From JALYYC01 sp963795805 (GTDB lineage Bacteria > Chloroflexota > Dormibacteria > CF-121), in NCBI GenBank assembly GCA_963795805.1, contig CAWCIV010000004.1, positions 1,364,001 to 1,428,000 of the forward strand: 64,000 bases of DNA. Reading direction: 5' to 3'. The stretch's first letter is position 1. Each line of letters starts with the position of its first letter. Positions 26,894 to 33,987 of the stretch are shown piece after piece. The translations under genes and the position numbers were made by a program. The notes below the pieces were generated by a model. The model was not told the DNA's origin. It was given only the letters and a program-made list of their open reading frames with translations, and did not search any database.

Positions 26894-27898
26894 CTACAGG
26901 CTGTACCGCGTCCCGACGGCGTTCGGAATGAAGCGATCTCCAAAGACTCGCGCCAGGGCATACTGCGCGCGCCAACCGGTGCAATGCGCCGGAACGATGT
27001 ACCGCGGGTTCAGGGCTGAAAGGTCGGTGGAGACCCGGCCGATCAAGGGCTCGAAGAGCGGTCCGCTCAGGTGGAAGCCGCCGATGATGGCATACAGCTC
27101 CCTCACCCCGGTCAACGCCTGCGCGTAGCGGGTGATGTTTACGACTCCCGCGTGGCCGCAGCCGGTGATCACCACCAGGCCCTTGTCGCGCACATTGATC
27201 ACGACCGCCTGGTCATCGAGCACCAGAGGGTCGGGCTGCCAGGATCCGTTGCGCCACGCCTGCTGCATGGGGAAGCCGGGCTCATACCCGGTGGTGCGGT
27301 CGACCTCCCCGGTGATCAGGACCGCGTTCGCGAAGAGGAAGCTCGGTTGCCGGTCCTCGACGATGGTGAAGCCGGCCCCCTCGAGCGCCGTCCGGCTGGT
27401 GGTCGGGATCTCGTTCGGCGGCCTGCCGGGCAAGGTGACCCGCCGCCGGTTCCAGAAGTCGGGATGGATCAGGACCGGCAGGTTGCGACGCCCGAGCCGC
27501 TGGATCAGGCCGTCGAGCCCGGTCGTGTGGTCAAAATGGCCATGACTGCAGACGATCGCTTCGATCTCGGTCGGGTCGACGCTGAGACGCCGCATGTTCT
27601 CGACCATCCCGGTCGGGCTCACGCCGCAATCGAACAGCAGCTGATGGGACTGGTCACCGACGGTGACCTTCAACAGCAGCGAGAGGCCGTGCTCAGCCAC
27701 CAACTGCTCGGGAACCGTCCGATCGACCATCGTGCTGGACTCCAGCCGTGGGCCTTTCGCGTCCGGGAACGTCCGCTTCGCGGGACCCTGGTCAGGCATG
27801 AAGACGTCGTAGGTGTTCTCCACCAGGGTGGTCACGGCCAGGGTATCGACCGGCTTGAGAGCGATCCGACCGCGTGCGGACCCCTCCGAGGGTGCCAT
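26894..27898 (-). CDS. MBL-fold hydrolase, dihydropterin/ribofuranosylaminobenzene-type family
   Basis: 334 residues. The metal motif 'CSHGHFDHTTGL' is intact (H-x-H-x-D-H). 'VVITGCGHAGVVNITRYA' and 'IIGGFHLSG' followed by 'IVPAHCTGW' are the hallmarks of the MBL subfamily that includes 7,8-dihydropterin-6-methyl-4-(beta-D-ribofuranosyl)aminobenzene-5'-phosphate synthase. In archaea that enzyme belongs to methanopterin synthesis; bacterial homologues are mostly uncharacterised and often phosphodiesterases. There is no sign of a methanopterin pathway here, so the substrate is unknown. No secretion signal. It lies one base upstream of the debranching gene. Confidence 0.82.
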   Translation of the reverse strand: MAPSEGSARGRIALKPVDTLAVTTLVENTYDVFMPDQGPAKRTFPDAKGPRLESSTMVDRTVPEQLVAEHGLSLLLKVTVGDQSHQLLFDCGVSPTGMVENMRRLSVDPTEIEAIVCSHGHFDHTTGLDGLIQRLGRRNLPVLIHPDFWNRRRVTLPGRPPNEIPTTSRTALEGAGFTIVEDRQPSFLFANAVLITGEVDRTTGYEPGFPMQQAWRNGSWQPDPLVLDDQAVVINVRDKGLVVITGCGHAGVVNITRYAQALTGVRELYAIIGGFHLSGPLFEPLIGRVSTDLSALNPRYIVPAHCTGWRAQYALARVFGDRFIPNAVGTRYSL

Positions 27899-27966
27899 GC
27901 CGCAAATGTTACGTGCCGACTCGGTCGAGGTCGCCGCCTAGTCCGTTCCCGGTAGCATGATGCCGC

Positions 27967-28353
27967 ATGAAGATCACGCCAGCTGCTGAGCTCGTTCGAG
28001 ACCTCAACCCGATGGACGTTGCCCACTTCACGGGGCTGACCCGTTCGAAATCACTGCTGCCGGCGCCGCCCAAGCCAACGTCGGCCGCCGCGGCGGTCGT
28101 TCGCTTTGAGCCGGGCGTGCGCAACCACTGGCACTCGCATGCCGGCGGGCAATTAATCCTGGTCGTCGAGGGCGAGGGATGGGTCCAGGCGAAGGGCCAG
28201 GAGGCGCGCCGCATCCGGCGCGGCGATCTGGCGGCCACCGAACCGAACGAGGTCCACTGGCATGGGGCGGGCCGCCTCGGACCGATGACCCACGTGGTCG
28301 TGAACCTCGGCGAGACCACCTGGCTCACGGAGTCGCCGCCGCCGCCGGAGTGA
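27967..28353 (+). CDS. Single-domain cupin protein
   Basis: 128 residues. The cupin metal motifs are clear: 'NHWHSHAGGQLILVVEGEGW' (motif 1, two His and further ligands) and 'GDLAATEPNEVHWHGAG' (motif 2). The protein resembles the small AraC-N-like/carboxymuconolactone-associated cupins that bind one divalent metal. The function could be isomerase, dioxygenase or sensor. It diverges from the MBL gene and its last 29 bp overlap the convergent winged-helix gene. Confidence 0.8.
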   Translation: MKITPAAELVRDLNPMDVAHFTGLTRSKSLLPAPPKPTSAAAAVVRFEPGVRNHWHSHAGGQLILVVEGEGWVQAKGQEARRIRRGDLAATEPNEVHWHGAGRLGPMTHVVVNLGETTWLTESPPPPE

Positions 28354-29470
28354 GCGACCGGACGGTCCGGAGGTCGAGCTCCCGGCCGAGATAGTTGCCG
28401 AGCGCGGCGATCTCCGGGGCCAGTTGCCGGCGGATCTGCGGAGTCATGGCTCCGAACGGCACCAGCTGGACGGTCCCGCCCGACTTGTCGAGTGCCCAGA
28501 CGCCCCGGATCACGCCGTCCACAAGGAGCACGGGGGAGACCCAGCCAGCCTTGCGATAGACCTGCACTTTCTGTGGGGCCTTGAGCGTGTACCCGGGGAA
28601 TTTGGCACTCAGCAGGATGAGGGGATCGAAGTTCCCCAGCAGCCGGACCGACCCTTCGGGCCGCCGCCTGGCCGCTTCAGCCACATCGCCGGCTAGCATC
28701 CACCCATGCCAGCCTTCGACCTCGACCTCCTCGATGTCATGGCCGAGGCTCGCGAGCATCGGCCGTGCCTGCGGGCCGCGCACGCCCCACCAACCGGCCA
28801 ACTCGTCGCGTTTGGCCGGACCGTATGCATGCAGGTAGCGCCGGGTCACCTCGGCAAGCGCCTTCTCGGTGTCAACGGATTTCCATTTGCCGAGCCACTG
28901 GTCAGGCCGGACGAAGGTCACGTTCTGACCCTCATTCGCGCCAAAACAGAGGTGGCCATTGAATGCGGCCGGTTTGAGCAGTCCGCCCCACCCGACGCGC
29001 AATGGGTCAGCAATGTGCGCGCGCCTGGTGATCCGGACCAGCGCATCCGCCAGTTGCTCCCGCGTCAGGCGCTTCCCGTCAAGGGCCTGGGGAACGGCCT
29101 CGATGATTGCTTCCAGGTCGCTCGCGGTTACGCCGTGAAAGCGGAGCCATGCCGGCTGCCAGTGGAGCTTCTTGGTACTGGCGGCCGCCGCCCACATTGG
29201 GAATTCGTCCGCCGGCATCAGGTGAAGCGTGCCCCGCATCGACCAGGTCTTGACCAGGGTCTTCTTCTTCCAGAGGGCCTCCTCGACCGCGCGCCGGCGA
29301 AGGCCGCTGACCCGGTTCCACAGAGCCAGCTCGGCGGCCGAGAGGACCTGGGCCTGGACACCGCCCAGGTCTTTGACCACCTTGATCAGATCGGCTGGTT
29401 TCGCACGTCGATCCAGGTGGTGCTGCTGGGCTCGCCAGGCCTGAACCTGTGTCCAGGTCAGCTCAGCCAT
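28325..29470 (-). CDS. Winged-helix DNA-binding protein of the AlkZ/YcaQ (HTH_42) family
   Basis: 381 residues from the ATG at 29470; the longer frame upstream is spurious because it overlaps the membrane-protein gene. The N-terminus has 'LGGVQAQVLSAAELALWNR', whose Q39-x-Q41 fits the catalytic Gln-x-Gln motif of AlkZ-type DNA glycosylases. It continues 'TLVKTWSMRGTLHLMPADEFPMW' and 'YGPAKRDELAGWWG', both conserved in the family. Known members unhook interstrand crosslinks or remove bulky alkylated bases. I infer a DNA repair or self-resistance role. It is the last gene of a tight four-gene run with an XRE regulator and two membrane proteins. Confidence 0.8.
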   Translation of the reverse strand: MAELTWTQVQAWRAQQHHLDRRAKPADLIKVVKDLGGVQAQVLSAAELALWNRVSGLRRRAVEEALWKKKTLVKTWSMRGTLHLMPADEFPMWAAAASTKKLHWQPAWLRFHGVTASDLEAIIEAVPQALDGKRLTREQLADALVRITRRAHIADPLRVGWGGLLKPAAFNGHLCFGANEGQNVTFVRPDQWLGKWKSVDTEKALAEVTRRYLHAYGPAKRDELAGWWGVRGPQARPMLASLGHDIEEVEVEGWHGWMLAGDVAEAARRRPEGSVRLLGNFDPLILLSAKFPGYTLKAPQKVQVYRKAGWVSPVLLVDGVIRGVWALDKSGGTVQLVPFGAMTPQIRRQLAPEIAALGNYLGRELDLRTVRSLTPAAAATP

Positions 29471-29481
29471 GCTTCGGCACC

Positions 29482-30414
29482 TTAGCCGAAAGTTAGAAGC
29501 CTGCCGTCCCTGGTCACGTCGAGCTCCATCCTGACCGGGCGCCGCACTGTGGGGACCAGCCCTGCTTCGACGGTGCCGCTCATCGTGTAGCGGATCGTGC
29601 CTGCCAAGTCCGTTTGTTGGGTACAGGTAAGGTCCGTTAGCCGGGCAAAGTCGGCGGAGCCGGGGAAGACGGAGCACCGGGCTTCCGCGGAGCGGCCGTC
29701 CCCCGGGTAATCGAAGGCGTGGGACCCATCCCAGCACGGATTGACGTCGAGGCGAGCCTGAGCTCCAAAACCACCGCCGACCTCGCGACTGGTCGCGTAG
29801 TGCCGGCAGGTAGCGTTCGGCATGCTCCCCCGGTTTACGTCATCGGTAACGGTGCTGGTCCGTACCGGAACAACCGCTATGGCGAGCAGCCAGAGACCCG
29901 CAAGAGCCGGCAGCGCGGACAGAGGAAGCCAGCGCCTGAACGTTGCCGGCGTGGCCGTGCTCGGTTCAGCCTCCTCGACCGGACTTGGAAGCATCCACGC
30001 AATCACCACGGTTGGCAGCGCGGCCAGCAGTTCGATCAAGCCGACGATCCAGCGGCTGCCTAACACTTGAATTTCCTGTGGTGCGCGAACTGAGTAGTCT
30101 GCCATGGCGGAACCCAACGCGCCGCTGACTACCATCACGATCACCCCGAGGACGATCAGGCGGAAGGCGATTCGATAGGCCCGATCGCGGAGCGCTGCCT
30201 GGCGCTCATCGAGCGATGTCGTGCGGGCGAACGCGAGCCAACCGGTCATCGCGCCCAGGATGAGGTCGAGGGCGACCAGCAGTAGCGTAAGCGGCATGCC
30301 AGCTCCGTCCATGGATCGCGGACCGGGAGAGATGAGAATGGTCCAGAGCGCCACCGTTCCGATGACGAGGGCACGCCGAACAAGCACCGGCTGAATCCAG
30401 GTCCTCCGTGTCAT
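29482..30414 (-). CDS. Membrane protein with DUF2178-like core (paralogue 1)
   Basis: 310 residues with five or six hydrophobic segments in the first 190, for example 'ALVIGTVALWTILISPG', 'LTLLLVALDLILGAMTGWLAF' and 'IAFRLIVLGVIVMVVSGAL'. The cytoplasmic loop 'TSLDERQAALRDRAYR' matches the D-E-R-Q motif of DUF2178-type proteins. The C-terminal 120 residues are outside the membrane and contain three or four Cys residues. It is homologous to the next gene upstream along most of its length, so the pair arose by duplication. The start ATG overlaps the stop of that gene (ATGA). Function unknown. Confidence 0.6.
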   Translation of the reverse strand: MTRRTWIQPVLVRRALVIGTVALWTILISPGPRSMDGAGMPLTLLLVALDLILGAMTGWLAFARTTSLDERQAALRDRAYRIAFRLIVLGVIVMVVSGALGSAMADYSVRAPQEIQVLGSRWIVGLIELLAALPTVVIAWMLPSPVEEAEPSTATPATFRRWLPLSALPALAGLWLLAIAVVPVRTSTVTDDVNRGSMPNATCRHYATSREVGGGFGAQARLDVNPCWDGSHAFDYPGDGRSAEARCSVFPGSADFARLTDLTCTQQTDLAGTIRYTMSGTVEAGLVPTVRRPVRMELDVTRDGRLLTFG

Positions 30415-31490
30415 GGAAACCTCACGACGCGGCCGTCCCGTGCCAGCACCAATTCCATGCCCACGTCACGCGTGATAAACGGCAAGATGGCCGAGCGAAT
30501 CCGAGACTTATCGACAAAGTGGAGGGTACCGTCGGCATCGGTTGTGCGGGTGCACTGGAGCGTTTCGACGGTCATCAGCTCCGCGCTATAGATCGTGCAG
30601 TCGCTCTGGTTGAGTCCCCAGTTTTCGAAGGCCTTGGTGCCGTCCCAACAAGCGACCGCGCTATGCGGGATGACTGCGCCGAATCCCAAGCCGACTCGGG
30701 TTCGTGCATCGAAAAACGTACAGTGCATACCCGCCTGGCTGGGCTCGGGGCGGACAGTCCTGTCGGTGCGTACCGGCGCGACCGCGAGAGCCGCGCTGAG
30801 AACCACGGGCGCGCAGAGGGCGATCGCGATCATGGCGGTCGCAAGTCGCGCTCGTGGCGTCGCTGCTAGTGTGGGAGCGTCCGAACCGGCCAGTCGATCT
30901 GGCTCCAACCATGCCAGCACCATCGCGGGCAAGAAAAACAGCAGAAGAAAGAACGTGCTTAACGGTCCGCCACCGCGAAGGGCGTCAGCGAGCCAGGCGC
31001 GGCTTTCCACGCTCGCGACATAGCTGACGAGGACCGTTCCTCCGACCGCCAGGGCGAAGATTGCGTAGGCGAGCCGGTGCGCCCGGTTCCGTAACATCTC
31101 CTGACGCTCATCGACCTGGCCATCAGGTGCCGATGCAAGACGTTGCGTTGCGCGGCCGAGCAGAACGAAGCCGAGAGCCAGGAGGATCAGCAGGATCAGG
31201 CCGGCCGCCTGCATACTCTGGCCGGACGCGCTCATTGTGAGAATCGCCAGGTCGACGACGATCGCCAAAACGAGCACGCGGCGCACGCGCTGACGGGCCA
31301 GCCATTGACCAGGCTGCACCGGGACGCTCCGGACAACGAGGATCGTGACGATGATGAAAACGAGGTAGAGGCTCGAGAACGCGAACAGGAAGAGTCCAGC
31401 GAACAGCAAGAAGCCGACGATGAGGAGGACGAGGGCTGCCGTGACCCGCTGAATCGTGATCGTCGGAATGCGATCGATGACGTTTGTCAT
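30411..31490 (-). CDS. Membrane protein with DUF2178-like core (paralogue 2)
   Basis: 359 residues. Helices include 'ITIQRVTAALVLLIVGFLLFAGLFLF', 'AAGLILLILLALGFVLL' and 'LAYAIFALAVGGTVLVSYV'. The loop 'VDERQEMLRNRAHRLAY' carries the same D-E-R-Q motif as its neighbour. The extracytoplasmic C-terminal part has 'GMHCTFFDARTRVGLGFGAV' and 'LQCTRTTDADGTLHFVD', which align with 'ATCRHYATSREVGGGFGAQ' and 'LTCTQQTDLAGTIRY' in the paralogue. XRE-type regulators of this kind commonly sit beside such membrane proteins, which matches the gene 2 bp upstream. Function unknown. Confidence 0.6.
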   Translation of the reverse strand: MTNVIDRIPTITIQRVTAALVLLIVGFLLFAGLFLFAFSSLYLVFIIVTILVVRSVPVQPGQWLARQRVRRVLVLAIVVDLAILTMSASGQSMQAAGLILLILLALGFVLLGRATQRLASAPDGQVDERQEMLRNRAHRLAYAIFALAVGGTVLVSYVASVESRAWLADALRGGGPLSTFFLLLFFLPAMVLAWLEPDRLAGSDAPTLAATPRARLATAMIAIALCAPVVLSAALAVAPVRTDRTVRPEPSQAGMHCTFFDARTRVGLGFGAVIPHSAVACWDGTKAFENWGLNQSDCTIYSAELMTVETLQCTRTTDADGTLHFVDKSRIRSAILPFITRDVGMELVLARDGRVVRFP

Positions 31491-31492
31491 GC

Positions 31493-31786
31493 CTATTCGC
31501 CTTCCGCCGCTTTGGGCCGGCGGTAGACCTCTTCGCTCAGAGGTCGAAACGGCGTGCGAGAAAAGATCGCCTCGACGGGAAGCCCGAAGACCTCGGCCAG
31601 GCGGAAGGCCAGGTCGAGGCTGGGGTTGTACTCGCCGCGCTCGATGTAGCCAATCGTCTGGAAGTTCACGCCGACCGCCTCTGCGAGTTCCTGCCGAGAC
31701 AGGCCACGTTCGGCCCGAAGCACCGCAATGCGGTTGTGCAGCCGCGGAGTATCACCTGACCTAGAACTACCATCTTGCCTTGTCAC
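31493..31786 (-). CDS. XRE-family helix-turn-helix regulator
   Basis: 97 residues if the GTG at 31786 is used; an ATG at 31825 would add 13 residues ('MTDCCTYATIRTV'). The Cro/CI helix-turn-helix is residues 15-70: 'LHNRIAVLRAERGLSRQELAEAVGV', then 'QTIGYIERGEYNPSLDLAFRLAEVF', followed by the short tail 'GLPVEAIFSRTPFRPL'. This is the small XRE type usually encoded next to DUF2178/DUF3796-like membrane proteins. It probably represses its own operon, which continues 2 bp downstream into the membrane proteins. Confidence 0.85.
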   Translation of the reverse strand: MTRQDGSSRSGDTPRLHNRIAVLRAERGLSRQELAEAVGVNFQTIGYIERGEYNPSLDLAFRLAEVFGLPVEAIFSRTPFRPLSEEVYRRPKAAEGE

Positions 31787-31920
31787 GACAGTACGGATCG
31801 TTGCATAAGTACAACAGTCTGTCAATGAAGTGTAAGGTGGCGAATGCGTAACGGTTTGGCCGGGGTGGGGCAGACCCCCGTCGATCAGGCCATGGCAGCC
31901 CCCTCGACGGCGCTCGATGG
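31787..31920. promoter_or_regulatory. Divergent promoter region between XRE operon and kinase operon
   Basis: Between the XRE gene and the plus-strand kinase-like gene. On the minus strand a perfect -35 TTGACA covers 31818-31823; a matching -10 is poor. A short inverted repeat, GTTG (31800-31803) and CAAC (31812-31815) around an A/T-rich centre, lies where the XRE protein could bind. The evidence is weak and no transcript start can be fixed. Confidence 0.3.
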
Positions 31921-33987
31921 ATGCCGCACCATCGATCCATGACGGTTCGACCCGGGCTGAGGACCCGCGGCTGGGTCACGGCCCTCGCCATCAGCGGGTT
32001 GACGGTCGCGGTATTCGTGAGCGGGATCCTTTTGCACCGGGGTCACATCGGAGGGCCCAACATCCTGGCGACCGTCCTGAATGCCCTCAGCCTCATCGCC
32101 ATCGGGACCTTTCTCGCGTTTCCAGCGATGGGTCTGCTGCTGGTTCGCCACCGTCCGGGGAATGCCATCGGGTGGCTCTTGCTGGGGCTCGGCCTGAACA
32201 TTTACCTGATCTTCAACACTGCGAATTTCGCGGTTCTGGCCCAGCAAGGAAACGTACCCGTGGTGGGGGCCGTCTTCGCGTTTTTCGCCGGCACGGCCTG
32301 GATTCCGTTCACCCTCATGCTGTTGCTCTTCCTCCCGATGCTCTTTCCCAGCGGGCACCTTCTTTCGCGTCGCTGGTACCTGCCGATCATTGGTGGTGGT
32401 CTCTTCGCACTCCTGGCGCTCCTCGGCAACATGTTCGTTACCAGCAATCCGTCGCCGGGCGAGCCTGCCGTGATCAATCCGCTGGCCAATGCCTCGCTGG
32501 CTCGAACGTTCCAGCCATTCATCAACCTGGCCGTACCCTTCGCCTTGTTCGCACTCCTTGGGTCGTGGACCTCGGTCGTGGTTCGGTATCGTCGTGGCGA
32601 CAGCCTCCAGCGGCACCAACTCCGTTGGTTCCTCTTCGCCCTGGTCCTGGCGGCGATGCCATTCCTTTTGCATGACGTCAATCAGACCGTCGCCAACGCG
32701 GCACTTCTTCTGTTCGTTCCCCTGCTGCCGGTCAGCATCGCCATCGCCGTCCTTCGATATCGCCTCTACGACATTGACGTCGTCATCAACCGCGCGCTTG
32801 TCTATGGTGCGCTGGCGGGGTTTATTACCGCCGTCTACATCGGCATCGTCGTCGGCGTTGGCCGGGTCATTGGGTCTGGGAACCGACCCAATCTTGCGCT
32901 CTCGATCGTTGCGACCGCGGTCGTTGCCGTCGCCTTCCAGCCGGTACGTGAGCGCGTGCAGCGATTTGCGAACCGGCTTGTATACGGCCAGCGGGCCACG
33001 CCCTACGAGGTGATGGCAGGCTTTGCCGATCGCATGGCCGGAACGCTGTCGGCCGACGAAGTCCTCCCACAGATGGCGGAAGCGGCAGCCCGTGGCGTTG
33101 GAGCGCGGGCCGCCCGAGTGGCGTTACGGCTCCCCGATGGCGCCCACCACGTCACCACATGGCCCAACAGCGTCGATGATCAGCCCTTTACGCGGATCCT
33201 GCCTGTCGTGTACAAGGGCGAGGCGATCGGCGAAATCGCGGTGCGGAAAAGTCCGGGCGAAACCGTCACGCCAGGCGAGGAGCGCTTACTCGCGGACCTG
33301 GCGGCACAGGCCGGACTCGTCCTGAACAATGTCCGGCTCACCGAGGAGTTGCAGGCGCGCCTGGTGGATCTCTCGGCGCAGGCCACCGAGTTGCGTGCGT
33401 CTCGTCAGCGGATCATGAGCGCCCAGGAAACCGAGCGCCGACGTCTCGGAGCTCAGATCCGGAGTGGGGTTCAGCGTGAGCTTGAGGCGACATCGGCACA
33501 GCTTGACGACGTGCAACAGCTCCTGGCCCAGGATGGTGCCGCCGCGGCGAAAAGGCTCGACGCGCTGACTCTGGAAACGCAGCACACCCTCGACGGGTTG
33601 CGCGAGCTGGCGCGAGGCATCTATCCGCCGCTGCTGGCCGATCGAGGGATCGTGCCGGCCCTCGAGGCCCATGCGCGAAGGGCCGGTCTCTTTGCCTCCA
33701 TCGAAGCTAGCCCGGAATTCCTCGCAACCCGCTTCGATCCATCCATCGAGGTAGCGACGTTCTTTTGCTGCCTCGAGGCGTTACGGGGGGCCGACGCCGC
33801 GGTGGCGGTCCGCCTCTTCATAACCGACGGCACCCTGGGGTTCGATGTTGATGGGGTCGCCCCCGCTAACGGGCGGCTCGAGGGCATTCGAGACCGGGTT
33901 GAGGCACTCGGTGGGCGCTTGGGGCAGCCCACTCCGGGTTTTTTGGCTGGGCGCGTCCCACTCAAAACGCCGGAGCTAGTCGGGTGA
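31921..33987 (+). CDS. Histidine-kinase homologue that lacks catalytic motifs (pseudokinase)
   Basis: 688 residues (an ATG at 31939 is an alternative start). About ten membrane helices fill residues 15-330 and include the family motif 'RLYDIDVVINRALVYGALAG'. A GAF domain follows at about 365-480 ('ADRMAGTLSADEVLPQMAEAA'), then a HisKA_3-like dimerisation helix pair. Where its neighbours have 'NIHDGAQQ', this protein has 'QIRSGVQR', so the phospho-acceptor His is Arg514. The N box 'EALQNVAK' is replaced by 'EALRGADA' and the G1 box 'DDGKGFDP' by 'VDGVAPAN'. It should neither bind ATP nor autophosphorylate. Its stop overlaps the GTG of the next kinase (GTGA), so I infer that it acts as a partner or inhibitor of that kinase. 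Confidence 0.85.
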   Translation: MPHHRSMTVRPGLRTRGWVTALAISGLTVAVFVSGILLHRGHIGGPNILATVLNALSLIAIGTFLAFPAMGLLLVRHRPGNAIGWLLLGLGLNIYLIFNTANFAVLAQQGNVPVVGAVFAFFAGTAWIPFTLMLLLFLPMLFPSGHLLSRRWYLPIIGGGLFALLALLGNMFVTSNPSPGEPAVINPLANASLARTFQPFINLAVPFALFALLGSWTSVVVRYRRGDSLQRHQLRWFLFALVLAAMPFLLHDVNQTVANAALLLFVPLLPVSIAIAVLRYRLYDIDVVINRALVYGALAGFITAVYIGIVVGVGRVIGSGNRPNLALSIVATAVVAVAFQPVRERVQRFANRLVYGQRATPYEVMAGFADRMAGTLSADEVLPQMAEAAARGVGARAARVALRLPDGAHHVTTWPNSVDDQPFTRILPVVYKGEAIGEIAVRKSPGETVTPGEERLLADLAAQAGLVLNNVRLTEELQARLVDLSAQATELRASRQRIMSAQETERRRLGAQIRSGVQRELEATSAQLDDVQQLLAQDGAAAAKRLDALTLETQHTLDGLRELARGIYPPLLADRGIVPALEAHARRAGLFASIEASPEFLATRFDPSIEVATFFCCLEALRGADAAVAVRLFITDGTLGFDVDGVAPANGRLEGIRDRVEALGGRLGQPTPGFLAGRVPLKTPELVG

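Noticed and set aside
25699..26931. Plus-strand open frame of 410 codons opposite debranching enzyme copy 2
   Set aside because: Antisense shadow with no recognisable domain.
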